Under the pieces are notes generated by a model, which worked only from the letters and a program-made list of their open reading frames with translations, had not been told where the DNA came from and ran no database searches. Below, one piece after another: positions 6,711-14,114 of a DNA stretch of 19,464 bases; the stretch's first letter is position 1; every line of letters begins with the position of its first letter. Source of the stretch: Phycisphaerae bacterium (GTDB lineage Bacteria; Planctomycetota; Phycisphaerae; UBA1845; Fen-1342); the NCBI GenBank assembly GCA_016935035.1, contig JAFGRR010000695.1, positions 1-19,464 on the forward strand, written 5' to 3'. The translations under genes were made by a program, and so were the position numbers.

Positions 6711-8318
6711 GTGGCCGACAATAAGCAAGAGACCATGAGCGCAGCGACAGCCCAACATAAAGAGCCGCTTTTCGAGCAGATCTCCTCATTCGTGGGGTTC
6801 TTCATCCTCCTGCTCGTGTTCAAGACCTTTTTCCTGCCGCTTTTCATCATTCCGACGGGATCGATGGCCGAGACGTTGTGCGGGCGACACGCGACGTACA
6901 CGTGCCCGAACTGCGGCTACGAGTACGAGATCCAGATGTTGGACCCCGGGTCGCGGCCGTACTTTCCGCCGGCGGCGGTCGAGTGTCCGAACTGCCGCTA
7001 TCGGCCCGAGTTATCGGTCCGAGCACTCGAACGCACCCTGCGTGCGTCGGTCGGCGACCGTATCACCGTGCTGGGATGGCCGCACGAGTTAGGCATCAAG
7101 TCGCTCGAATTGCAGCGTTGGGATGTCGTCGTCTTCAAGAACCCACAAGACCCCGAGGTCAACTTCATCAAACGCCTGATCGGGCTGCCGAACGACGTCA
7201 TCGAACTGATCGACGGCGACGTGTTCGCCAACGGTGAGATTGCGCGCAAGCCGCACTACGTTCAGGAGAACCTCTGGTTCCCGTACTACAACAACGACTA
7301 CATCCCCATCAAACCTGGCGGCGCACACGGCGAGTTTCACCCGCAATGGGTCGCGCGTGATGACGATGGCGCCTGGAGCGGCCTGGATACGCGTGTCCCG
7401 CGTTTCGACGGCCTCGATCAGCAGTTAACCGGGATCCAGTTCGTCACGGACCCGGATGGAATGCTCAAGCCGGGGACGATCCAGGATATTTACGGTTACA
7501 ACCCGCTGTATTCGCCGGACCTGACTGGTGAACCACGCCGCAGCCTGCCGTTTGAGACCGTGACCGATGTGCGGCTGTCCTGCGAGGTGCGGCTGGAAGG
7601 CGGCGAGGGGTTTATCGAGCTCAGTACCACGAAGTACGGCGACCGGTTCATTGTTCGTCTGCACGCCGATGGCCATCTGGAACTCGATCGTGAGGACCTT
7701 GCCGGCTGGCAGCGCGAGACGCTGGCGACGTGCACGGGCCTTGACGTTGATCGGCCGCTGAATTTGTCGCTCGGCAATGCCGACTATCTGGTGACCGTGG
7801 CCGTTAATGGCAAAGCGATGCTGGAGACGAGCCCCGAGCAATACTCTATTACGCCCGATCAGGCGCGGCAGCGTTCGACATCGAAAACGGCGCCGGTGGT
7901 ACGCATTGGTGCCGAGCGCGTGTCGGCGACCTTGGCGCACCTGCGGATCGACCGGGACATTTATTACAAGTGTGATCCGGGGCTTGTCAGGCTGGAAGAG
8001 CGCGTTGCTACCGCGCGTGGCGTGTCCAGTGTCGATCGCGGCCCTGGCCGCGCAACACAGGGACATCCGCTTACGATCGGGTCCGCCGAGTATTTCGTCA
8101 TGGGCGACAATTCTCCCGGCAGCCAGGACGGCCGGCTTTGGACCAAGCGCGGCCCGCACATGCGGTCCGAGCGCTACCGCGCTGTTCCACTTGGTACCGT
8201 CCCGGCCGACCAGATGATGGGACGCGCCTTCTTTGTCTACTGGCCCGGTTTTCTGCCGCTGCCATTCGACGGGCCGGCCCTGGTGCCCAACCTCGGTCGC
8301 GTGCGCTGGATCTACTGA
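6711..8318 (+). CDS. lepB: signal peptidase I with cysteine ribbon and large insert (first of a tandem pair)
   Basis: A 535-residue membrane-bound leader peptidase that removes signal peptides from exported proteins (family S26). One transmembrane helix lies at about 23-45. Box B IIPTGSM follows, with the nucleophile Ser51; box D NFIKRLIGLP carries the general base Lys154; box E is GDNSPGSQDGR from 465. Two features are unusual. CPNC at 65-68 and CPNC at 92-95 form a possible zinc ribbon directly after the catalytic serine, and about 300 residues separate Lys154 from box E, against roughly 70-135 in Bacillus and E. coli enzymes. Part of that insert (about 280-420) alternates beta-like segments such as VTDVRLSCEV and YLVTVAVNGKAM and may be a jelly-roll or LamG-like domain. 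The GTG at 6711 gives the longest product; the ATG at 6735 is equally possible, and neither has a strong ribosome-binding site. Confidence 0.92.
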   Translation: MADNKQETMSAATAQHKEPLFEQISSFVGFFILLLVFKTFFLPLFIIPTGSMAETLCGRHATYTCPNCGYEYEIQMLDPGSRPYFPPAAVECPNCRYRPELSVRALERTLRASVGDRITVLGWPHELGIKSLELQRWDVVVFKNPQDPEVNFIKRLIGLPNDVIELIDGDVFANGEIARKPHYVQENLWFPYYNNDYIPIKPGGAHGEFHPQWVARDDDGAWSGLDTRVPRFDGLDQQLTGIQFVTDPDGMLKPGTIQDIYGYNPLYSPDLTGEPRRSLPFETVTDVRLSCEVRLEGGEGFIELSTTKYGDRFIVRLHADGHLELDREDLAGWQRETLATCTGLDVDRPLNLSLGNADYLVTVAVNGKAMLETSPEQYSITPDQARQRSTSKTAPVVRIGAERVSATLAHLRIDRDIYYKCDPGLVRLEERVATARGVSSVDRGPGRATQGHPLTIGSAEYFVMGDNSPGSQDGRLWTKRGPHMRSERYRAVPLGTVPADQMMGRAFFVYWPGFLPLPFDGPALVPNLGRVRWIY

Positions 8319-8356
8319 TTCGGGCACGTCGCAACCGCGTATCGCGAGCAACGCCT

Positions 8357-9913
8357 TTGTCCGAGATACCGTCATCAACGCCGGGATTCGAAGACGATCC
8401 GCATACCGAGGTGGATGAGTTCGAACTGCCGCGGGCGCTGCGTGTGATCGACACGATGCAGACGGTGCTGATAGCGCTGATTCTGGCTTTCGTGTTTCGC
8501 GCGTTTCTGGTTGAGCAGTTCATCATCCCGACGGGGTCGATGGCCGACGCGCTGCTGGGGATGCATAGCACGCAGGTCTGTCCGCGCTGCGGCTGGGAGT
8601 ATGACTACGGGCCGTCGCTCAGCGCGCCGGATTCGACGCAGTTTCACATGCCGGCGCGCATAACGTGCCCCAACTGTGGTCTCGAACTGACGCTCGACCC
8701 CAACAAGCCGCCGCCGACGCGCTCGGGCGATCGGATCGTCGTTCAGAAGTGGCCGTATGCGATCGGGGGGTTTCTTGGTCCCAAGCGCTGGGATGTAGTC
8801 GTGTTTCGCGACCCGGTTCACCCGTGGCAGAACTACGTCAAGCGACTCATCGGGCTGCCCGGCGAGCGCGTCGAGATTCTCGACGGCGATGTCTACATCG
8901 ACGATGTGATTGCGCGCAAGACACCCGCCGCCCAGAGCGTCCTGTGGTTCGTCGTGCATGACCAGGGCTACGTGCCCGCGCCGGAGTTTCAGGTGCCCGC
9001 CGCGCCGGCCTGGATCACGCTCGGCGATCTCGACGGCGCACAGCCCGGGTGGACCGGCCTGGGTTCGCGTGTGATACACTACGATGCGCTCGACGAGCGT
9101 CCGCGCACCATCGCGCTGGGGCACGGTTACCACATCCGCGACATCAGCGCCTACAACCACGGCGAATACACCACGAACGTCGGAGACGTACGGCTTGCCA
9201 GCGAGCTATGGTGGCGTGGCGGCGAGGGGTGGTTGGCCTGGGAACTGACGCGTGCCGATGTGCGCTTCCGCATCACTCTGCACGCGGATGGCGCCGCCCA
9301 ACTCATGATGACGCGCGACGACCAGCCGCCGGAGTGGCGCGTGCTGGATGAGCGCCACGGTCCGGCGTTTCGGGCGGGGCAGCCCATGTGCCTGGAATTC
9401 ACGCATGTGGATTACAGGGTATATCTGGCGGTGGACGGCGACGTGATCCTGACGACGCGTGACGAGGACTATGCTCCGAACATGGAGCGTCTGCGGAACC
9501 AGGTAGTCGCGGCGCCGACCGATCTGCGGCTGACTGCGTCCAGCGTGGCGTTTGATCTGGCCTCGCTGCGAGTTGATCGCGATGTCTACTACACCGAGCG
9601 TGTCGGTGACTCGCGCCGCGCTCACGCGGGCCATCCTTTTGAGCTGGGGCCGGACGAATACTTTATGCTGGGCGACAACAGCGCGCACAGTCACGACGGC
9701 CGGGAATGGCGCGCAGGCGACTCGTTCGTGGAGTGCCACTACCGCCGATTGCACGAGAGCGACCCGCGTCAGCCGTTGTACCGTCCTGGAACGGTGAGGG
9801 GGGACTTGATTGTCGGGCGGGCCAGCTTCGTGTATCTTCCCGGTCTGTTGCCGATCGAGTCCACGGGCCGGCTGCGGGTACCTGATGTGGGGCGTACGCG
9901 GTTCGTCCGATAA
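8357..9913 (+). CDS. lepB: signal peptidase I with cysteine ribbon and large insert (second of a tandem pair)
   Basis: A 518-residue paralogue of the preceding gene with the same build. It has a transmembrane helix at about 36-54, IIPTGSM with Ser61, CPRC (75-78) and CPNC (104-107), NYVKRLIGLP with Lys162, and GDNSAHSHDGR from 439. The insert between lysine and box E is again about 275 residues and contains beta-rich segments aligned with those of the first copy, for example VGDVRLASELWWRGGEGW. All catalytic residues are kept in both copies, so both should be active. The start is uncertain: the frame is open back into the first gene, no ATG precedes the membrane helix, and I chose the TTG at 8357 because it follows the previous stop by 38 bases. 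A GTG at 8411 is the main alternative. Probably co-transcribed with the first copy. Confidence 0.9.
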   Translation: MSEIPSSTPGFEDDPHTEVDEFELPRALRVIDTMQTVLIALILAFVFRAFLVEQFIIPTGSMADALLGMHSTQVCPRCGWEYDYGPSLSAPDSTQFHMPARITCPNCGLELTLDPNKPPPTRSGDRIVVQKWPYAIGGFLGPKRWDVVVFRDPVHPWQNYVKRLIGLPGERVEILDGDVYIDDVIARKTPAAQSVLWFVVHDQGYVPAPEFQVPAAPAWITLGDLDGAQPGWTGLGSRVIHYDALDERPRTIALGHGYHIRDISAYNHGEYTTNVGDVRLASELWWRGGEGWLAWELTRADVRFRITLHADGAAQLMMTRDDQPPEWRVLDERHGPAFRAGQPMCLEFTHVDYRVYLAVDGDVILTTRDEDYAPNMERLRNQVVAAPTDLRLTASSVAFDLASLRVDRDVYYTERVGDSRRAHAGHPFELGPDEYFMLGDNSAHSHDGREWRAGDSFVECHYRRLHESDPRQPLYRPGTVRGDLIVGRASFVYLPGLLPIESTGRLRVPDVGRTRFVR

Positions 9914-9961
9914 GGCCATCTTCGACCAATGTGTCAAGAATGCGCAGGCAGAGTTTTCAAC

Positions 9962-10042
9962 ATTGGCGACACGGGCGCACATTCCGTAACTGCGCACGGA
10001 GAATGCCGCCCTCCGTGGATTCAACCAAGGGATGTCGCCAAT
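9962..10042. repeat. nested inverted repeats, possible structured RNA
   Basis: ATTGGCGACA (9962-9971) pairs perfectly with TGTCGCCAAT (10033-10042). Between them CACGGAG (9995-10001) pairs perfectly with CTCCGTG (10011-10017) around a 9-base loop. The nested arrangement would fold an 81-base RNA with a closing stem and an apical hairpin. It may be a small RNA, a leader element of lptB or a processing site. No U-tract follows and it matches no family I recognise. Confidence 0.45.
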
Positions 10043-10200
10043 CTTGCCCAGACGGGTGTATTGGCCATAAGCTCTGTGTACACAAACTGTTGTGAGAACA
10101 GGCCAGCCGTGGTCCCCAGCACAGCCGTAGAAGTGGGTTCGCGGGGCTCAAACGGCTGGTGCACACGCCCGGTGGCGTTTTCAGGGCCACTTTCAACAGG

Positions 10201-10209
10201 TTATCCACA
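10201..10209 (+). promoter_or_regulatory. DnaA box (TTATCCACA)
   Basis: A perfect match to the consensus DnaA-binding nonamer, 31 bases before the lptB start codon. I found no second good box nearby and no AT-rich unwinding stretch or dnaA/dnaN gene, so it is not an origin on this evidence. A single box could place lptB under DnaA control or titrate DnaA, or be chance. Confidence 0.45.
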
Positions 10210-10240
10210 ATCCAGTCGATAGCCCGCAAGGTGTGATAAC

Positions 10241-10996
10241 ATGCTTCTTGAAGCGGTCGATCTAATCAAGGCATACGGCGGCCGTCGAGTCGTCGATCGC
10301 GTGACGTACAACGTGGGTGAACGCGAGATTGTGGGTCTGCTCGGAGCCAACGGGGCCGGCAAAACCACGAGTTTTCGCATCACCGTGGGCATGATTACCG
10401 CCGATGGCGGCCGCGTCAGCTTCAGAGGCAAGGACATCAGCGGCTTGCCGATGTACCAGCGCGCGCGGCGTGGTATCGGGTACCTGTCGCAAGAGCCCAG
10501 CGTATTCCAGCGGCTGACGGTCGAGGAGAACCTCATGGCCATCTGCGAGACCATGAAGTTCACCAGACGCGAACGTCAGCAGAAGGTCGAGGAACTGCTC
10601 GACCAATTCGGACTGCGCGTCGTGCGGAAAAACGCCGCCCGCAACGTGTCCGGCGGCGAACGCCGAAAGCTGGAGATCGCGCGTGCGCTTATCACGAATC
10701 CGCTACTGATCCTGCTGGATGAGCCGTTCAGTGGTGTGGACCCCAAGGCTGTCGAGGAGCTTCGCCGCGAGATCATGCGGCTGCGTGACAGCGGCATCGC
10801 GATCCTGCTTACCGATCACAACGTGCACGAGACGCTGAAAGTCACGGATCGCAGCTACGTGATCGACCAGGGGCAGGTCATCAGTTCAGGCACGCCGCAC
10901 CAACTCATAAACGACGTCCGTGTCCGAGAACGCTACCTCGGGAACACGTTCCGAGGCGATGAGTTTGCTCCGCCGCCACACTCGGTATCCAACTGA
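10241..10996 (+). CDS. lptB: lipopolysaccharide export ABC transporter ATP-binding protein LptB
   Basis: A 251-residue ABC ATPase, close to the usual 241. It powers the LptFG complex in extracting lipopolysaccharide from the inner membrane and pushing it across the envelope. Walker A is GANGAGKT (35-42), the Q-loop region reads GYLSQEPSVFQRLTVEENL, which is characteristic of LptB, the signature is VSGGE (136-140), Walker B is LLILLDE (155-161), and the switch histidine is H193 in LLTDHNVHETL. The last ~25 residues form a polar tail like the LptB C-terminus. The related branched-chain amino-acid ATPases LivG/LivF are less likely given the SQEPSVF and DHNVHETL motifs. The ATG at 10241 has AAGG about 9 bases upstream. 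No lptA, lptC or lptFG gene is adjacent. Its presence implies an outer membrane. Confidence 0.93.
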   Translation: MLLEAVDLIKAYGGRRVVDRVTYNVGEREIVGLLGANGAGKTTSFRITVGMITADGGRVSFRGKDISGLPMYQRARRGIGYLSQEPSVFQRLTVEENLMAICETMKFTRRERQQKVEELLDQFGLRVVRKNAARNVSGGERRKLEIARALITNPLLILLDEPFSGVDPKAVEELRREIMRLRDSGIAILLTDHNVHETLKVTDRSYVIDQGQVISSGTPHQLINDVRVRERYLGNTFRGDEFAPPPHSVSN

Positions 10997-11062
10997 GCGG
11001 TAAGAGGTCTGTCGCGTTTTGCGAGGGGTTTTCAGACAGGCTGGGGCGGAACTCGTTGCGTC

Positions 11063-11121
11063 GTATCCCATTGTTTGCAAATAACTTAGTTGCACTGCTT
11101 GAAATCGCACCCATGGGATAC
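11063..11121. repeat. 9-bp inverted repeat spanning the iscR promoter
   Basis: GTATCCCAT (11063-11071) and ATGGGATAC (11113-11121) are perfect inverted copies with a 41-base spacer. The spacer contains the dyad operator candidate and the -35 box, and the right arm runs up to the -10. The pair could be a looped or two-site operator. Confidence 0.45.
11076..11094. promoter_or_regulatory. dyad operator candidate upstream of iscR
   Basis: TGCAAaTAAcTTAgTTGCA is a 19-base dyad with only one mismatched pair, directly upstream of the -35 box. Rrf2-family regulators bind dyads of about this size near their own promoters, so IscR autoregulation is a reasonable inference. The sequence is not the E. 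coli type 1 IscR site. Confidence 0.5.
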
Positions 11122-11127
11122 TATATT
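11099..11127 (+). promoter_or_regulatory. sigma-70 type promoter of the isc operon
   Basis: TTGAAA (11099-11104) and TATATT (11122-11127) are separated by exactly 17 bases. This is the best promoter match I saw in the window. Transcription should start near 11134, about 30 bases before the iscR ATG. Confidence 0.6.
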
Positions 11128-11164
11128 ACTCATGGACGGAGAGGTCCTTGACCAGGAGAAGAGT

Positions 11165-11632
11165 ATGTTGACGCTGACAAAAAAATCCGAGTATGCGCTG
11201 GTTGCGATGTGCCATTTGGCCAGCGAGGGCGAGAAAGTTGTCAGCGCGCGGGACATTGCTGAGCGGCACCTGGTTCCTCTGCCGTTGCTTATGAACGTGC
11301 TGAAATCGCTGAGCAGGGCCGACCTGATCACGTCAGTCCGCGGAGCCCACGGCGGATATCGCCTGGCGGTGGATCCCGGGCAGACCTCGCTGAACGACGT
11401 TATAGAGGCGGTTGAGGGGCCGGTGCGACTAGTGCAGTGCGCCCCGGGTTGCGAGCCGGCGCGGCATCGCTGCGAACGCACAAAGATCTGCACACTACGC
11501 CGCCCGTTGCACCGAGTGCACAATGCTTTCCGTGACTTTCTATCCAACATCACAATCTCATACTTGGCGTTCTACCGGGATTCGGATGATGTCGGCGGGG
11601 AACCGGTATGGCGCAAGGTCATGGCCCAATGA
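11165..11632 (+). CDS. iscR: Rrf2-family transcriptional regulator, IscR-like
   Basis: A 155-residue winged-helix regulator. The N-terminus MLTLTKKSEYALVAMCHLA and the wing segment TSVRGAHGGYRLA are hallmarks of the Rrf2 family. The cluster-binding region has cysteines at 92, 97, 103 and 109 and a histidine at 116. E. coli IscR uses C92, C98, C104 and H107, so the region is similar but the spacing differs and a fourth cysteine is present. In E. coli the [2Fe-2S] form represses the isc operon when clusters are plentiful. Gene position at the head of the operon supports the same role. The ATG at 11165 has AGGAG 6 bases upstream; a TTG-initiated extension to 11090 would run through the promoter and is rejected. 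The stop overlaps the iscS start in ATGA. Confidence 0.9.
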   Translation: MLTLTKKSEYALVAMCHLASEGEKVVSARDIAERHLVPLPLLMNVLKSLSRADLITSVRGAHGGYRLAVDPGQTSLNDVIEAVEGPVRLVQCAPGCEPARHRCERTKICTLRRPLHRVHNAFRDFLSNITISYLAFYRDSDDVGGEPVWRKVMAQ

Positions 11633-12840
11633 GACGCATCTATCTGGATAACAATGCGACCACTCGGGTCGATCCCCGGGTCCTTGACGCGATGCTGCCG
11701 TACTTCTGCGAGCAGTATGGCAACGCCGCCTCGCGCAGCCACGCTTTCGGCTGGGAAGCCGAGGAGGCTGTCAGCCGTGGCCGCGAGCAGGTAGCGAGGC
11801 TGATCGGTGCCGGCGAGAAGGAAATCATCTTCACCAGCGGCGCGACCGAGAGCAACAACATCGCGATCAAGGGCGTCGCCGCGATGTACGGCGATCGCGG
11901 CAAGCACATCATCACGCAGGTGACCGAGCACAAGGCGGTGATTGACCCATGCAAGTGGCTCGAACAGCGCGGCTTCCGCGTCACCTTCCTGCCGGTGGAT
12001 CGAAACGGGCTAGTCGACGTCGAGCAACTCAAGGATGCGATGACCGACGACACGATCCTGGTGTCGATCATGTACGCCAACAATGAGATCGGGACGATTC
12101 AACCGATCGGCGAGATTGGTCGGGCGTGCAAGGAGCGCGGTGTGGTCTTCCATACAGACGCCGTGCAGGCCTTCGGCAAAGTGCCGATCGACGTGAACGA
12201 GCTGGGCATCGACCTGCTGTCGTGCAGCGCGCACAAGATTCACGGGCCGAAGGGCATCGGCGCCTTGTACGTGCGGCGGAAGAACCCGCGCGTGCGCTGC
12301 GAGCCGGTGATTCACGGCGGCGGGCACGAACGCGGAATGCGTTCGGGGACGCTGAACGTGCCGGGGATTGTCGGTCTGGGCCGCGCCGCAGAGCTGTGCG
12401 GCGAGCACCGGGACACCGAGCCGGCGAGCCTGGCCAAGCTGCGTGATCGCCTGAAGGACGGCATTTTCGCGCAGCTCGATGAAGTGTATTTGAACGGGCA
12501 TGAGACGCAGCGATCAGCATCTAATCTGAACTTGTCGTTCGCGTATGTCGAGGGCGAAAGCCTGATGATGGGCTTCAAGGACATCGCGGTTTCGAGTGGC
12601 TCGGCGTGTACCAGCGCCTCGCTTGAACCGAGCTATGTGCTGAAGGCGCTGGGCGTCGGCGACGAACTGGCGCACAGCAGCATTCGCTTTTCGGTCAGCC
12701 GGTTTAATACCGAGGAAGAGATCGATTACGTCATCGAACGCGTGGTTGAGACGGTGCGGCGGTTGCGTGAGTTGAGCCCGCTCTACGAAATGGCCCGCGA
12801 GGGCGTTGACTTGAAGTCAGTGCAATGGTCGGCGCATTAG
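11629..12840 (+). CDS. iscS: cysteine desulfurase IscS
   Basis: A 403-residue PLP enzyme, against 404 in E. coli. It converts cysteine to alanine and passes the sulfur as a persulfide to IscU. YLDNNATTRVDP opens the fold, SGATESNN (70-77) contacts the cofactor, the PLP lysine is K203 in SAHKIHGPKG, and the persulfide cysteine is C327 in SSGSACTSASLEPSYVL. The long loop around that cysteine marks the IscS/NifS group rather than SufS. The ATG at 11629 overlaps the iscR stop by four bases, which suggests translational coupling; a start at 11608 inside iscR would only add seven residues. The region 12841-12930 to iscU holds nothing recognisable. Confidence 0.96.
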   Translation: MRRIYLDNNATTRVDPRVLDAMLPYFCEQYGNAASRSHAFGWEAEEAVSRGREQVARLIGAGEKEIIFTSGATESNNIAIKGVAAMYGDRGKHIITQVTEHKAVIDPCKWLEQRGFRVTFLPVDRNGLVDVEQLKDAMTDDTILVSIMYANNEIGTIQPIGEIGRACKERGVVFHTDAVQAFGKVPIDVNELGIDLLSCSAHKIHGPKGIGALYVRRKNPRVRCEPVIHGGGHERGMRSGTLNVPGIVGLGRAAELCGEHRDTEPASLAKLRDRLKDGIFAQLDEVYLNGHETQRSASNLNLSFAYVEGESLMMGFKDIAVSSGSACTSASLEPSYVLKALGVGDELAHSSIRFSVSRFNTEEEIDYVIERVVETVRRLRELSPLYEMAREGVDLKSVQWSAH

Positions 12841-12930
12841 CGGCTGCGTGACAATGGTGTGGCACGAGCGATTGACGCTGGTCACATGCTGATAGATCGA
12901 CAACCACTCCTTGATATGGAAGTTCTGAGA

Positions 12931-13353
12931 ATGGCATACGGCGACAAGGTGATCGACCACTTCGAGCATCCGCGCAACGTCGGGTCGCTCGACAAGAACG
13001 ACGAGCACGTCGGCACGGGAATCGTCGGGGCGCCCGAGTGCGGTGACGTCATGAAGCTCCAGATCCAGGTTGACGAAAACGAACGCATTGTTGACGCGAA
13101 GTTCAAGACGTTCGGCTGCGGATCGGCGATCGCGTCCAGCTCGCTGGCGACCGAGTGGGTCAAGGGCAAGACGCTCGACGAGGCGTTGGAGATTCAGAAC
13201 ACGGAGATCGTGAAGGAACTCGCGCTCCCGCCGGTGAAGATCCACTGTAGCGTGCTGGCCGAGGACGCCATCCGTGCCGCGATTACGGATGTGAAGCGAA
13301 AGCTCCACAAGAGTGACGGCGTGCCCGGCGCAGCGACCGAAGCCGTCAAGTAG
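12931..13353 (+). CDS. iscU: iron-sulfur cluster scaffold protein IscU
   Basis: A 140-residue scaffold on which [2Fe-2S] clusters are built from IscS sulfur and iron. It is nearly colinear with E. coli IscU, from MAYGDKVIDHFEHPRNVG onward. The ligands C37, D39, C63, H105 and C106 sit at the same positions as in E. coli. LPPVK (99-103), the HscA recognition motif, is intact, which links it to the HscBA chaperones encoded downstream. The C-terminus is about 12 residues longer and alanine-rich. The start at 12931 is set by family alignment, with GGAAG 8 bases upstream; an ATG at 12916 would add five residues. Confidence 0.96.
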   Translation: MAYGDKVIDHFEHPRNVGSLDKNDEHVGTGIVGAPECGDVMKLQIQVDENERIVDAKFKTFGCGSAIASSSLATEWVKGKTLDEALEIQNTEIVKELALPPVKIHCSVLAEDAIRAAITDVKRKLHKSDGVPGAATEAVK

Positions 13354-13409
13354 CAGGCGTGTGTGCGAATCAGGTGATTGACCGCTTAGCGCGGAGGTAC
13401 GCAGAGACG

Positions 13410-13853
13410 ATGAGTGCCGAGCAGGAAAACCAAGTGACGGACAGCGCCGCGAGCGGATCGAACAAGCTGGTGGTAGCGGAACGCGCCAAGCCGGTCGAAG
13501 CCGGCGAGGGTATAGTCCTGACAGACAAAGCGGCGGCCCAGATCAGGACGCATATCGCCAAGGCCGAGTTGCCGGAGACGACGTACCTGTACGTCGGCGT
13601 GAAGGGCGGCGGGTGCAGCGGGCTGCAATACGTGCTTGACCTGCGCGACGAGGTGCATGCGCCGGTCAACGATACCGACGAGATCTTCCAGTCCAACGGC
13701 ATCAACATCGTCTGCGACCTGAAGAGCTTCGTGGTGGGCAATCTCGGCGGGACGACGATCGACTGGCAGGAGACTATGATGGGGGCCGGGTTCAGCTTCA
13801 ACAACCCGAATGCACGCCACACCTGCGGTTGCGGCAGCAGCTATTCGGCGTAG
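13410..13853 (+). CDS. iscA: A-type iron-sulfur carrier protein IscA
   Basis: A 147-residue HesB/IscA-fold protein that carries and inserts Fe-S clusters. The three conserved cysteines are C69 in GGGCSGLQY and C139/C141 in TCGCGSSYS. The conserved core starts near residue 35 (GIVLTDKAAAQI), so there is a polar N-terminal extension of about 30 residues compared with the 107-residue E. coli protein. The ATG at 13410 is preceded by GGAGGT 11 bases upstream. A GTG at 13359 would add 17 residues but ignores that ribosome-binding site. IscA and ErpA are hard to separate by sequence; the place in the isc operon favours IscA. Confidence 0.9.
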   Translation: MSAEQENQVTDSAASGSNKLVVAERAKPVEAGEGIVLTDKAAAQIRTHIAKAELPETTYLYVGVKGGGCSGLQYVLDLRDEVHAPVNDTDEIFQSNGINIVCDLKSFVVGNLGGTTIDWQETMMGAGFSFNNPNARHTCGCGSSYSA

Positions 13854-14114
13854 GGCGTGCGTGGCGAAGGAATGCGGAATGAAGAATGCAGAATGTCGGG
13901 GCGTCCGGGCGCGGAGGGCGTGAGACGCGGTGGCGGCGGACTGGCAAGTGTCGGCTAGCAGCCGGCAACTGGTAGTCCACTGCCAGGAACTAACGACAAA
14001 CAACTAACGACTAACAACGAATATGTCCCTCGCTTCCGCTTCGGGCTCTGTTTGGGATGCCGGACGTGCTCGTGTGATTCGGGTTAATACTCATCCATCA
14101 TGTGGTGGGATGCC
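13854..14114. other. intergenic region inside the isc operon with simple repeats
   Basis: I see no gene in these 260 bases. They contain a near-repeat of GAATGCGGAATGAAGAATGC (about 13870-13895), an imperfect stem CTGGCAaGTG/CACTGCCAG (13941-13986) enclosing GGCTagcAGCC, and a run of AACTAACGAC-like units (about 13988-14020). A 30-base repeat copy follows at 14023-14052. This junk-like spacer splits iscRSUA from hscBA-fdx, so the downstream genes may have their own promoter; I found no clear one. Confidence 0.55.
14023..14052. repeat. planctomycete-type repeat, second copy
   Basis: This matches 552-581 at 26 of 30 bases. On the minus strand it reads AGCCCGAAGCGGAAGCGAGG, a form I recall as common in planctomycete intergenic DNA. 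Confidence 0.5.

Larger units (their letters stand above)
9914..10240. other. structured intergenic region upstream of lptB
   Basis: There is no convincing gene in these 327 bases; the two short open frames have no ribosome-binding site or recognisable domain. The stretch holds nested inverted repeats (9962-10042), the palindrome TGTGTACACA (10075-10084), a small hairpin CTGTT/AACAG (10087-10101), a hairpin GTGGC/GCCAC (about 10172-10190), and a DnaA box (10201-10209). Confidence 0.6.

Noticed and set aside
7425..8378. 317-codon minus-strand open frame and the similar one at 9206-10024
   Set aside because: Both are antisense to the two signal peptidases and carry no recognisable domain.
9914..10240. 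Replication origin
   Set aside because: There is only one DnaA box, no AT-rich unwinding region and no dnaA, dnaN or similar neighbour.
11008..11039. Possible terminator after lptB (CTGTC...GACAG with an inner CGCgttttGCG)
   Set aside because: The stem is only five pairs with a large loop, and no U-tract follows; too weak to call.
13359..13409. GTG-initiated extension of IscA
   Set aside because: A strong GGAGGT precedes the internal ATG at 13410, and the extension has no family homology.
13870..14020. CRISPR-like array in the iscA-hscB gap
   Set aside because: The repeats are short, imperfect and directly adjacent, without unique spacers of constant length; they are simple-sequence drift.
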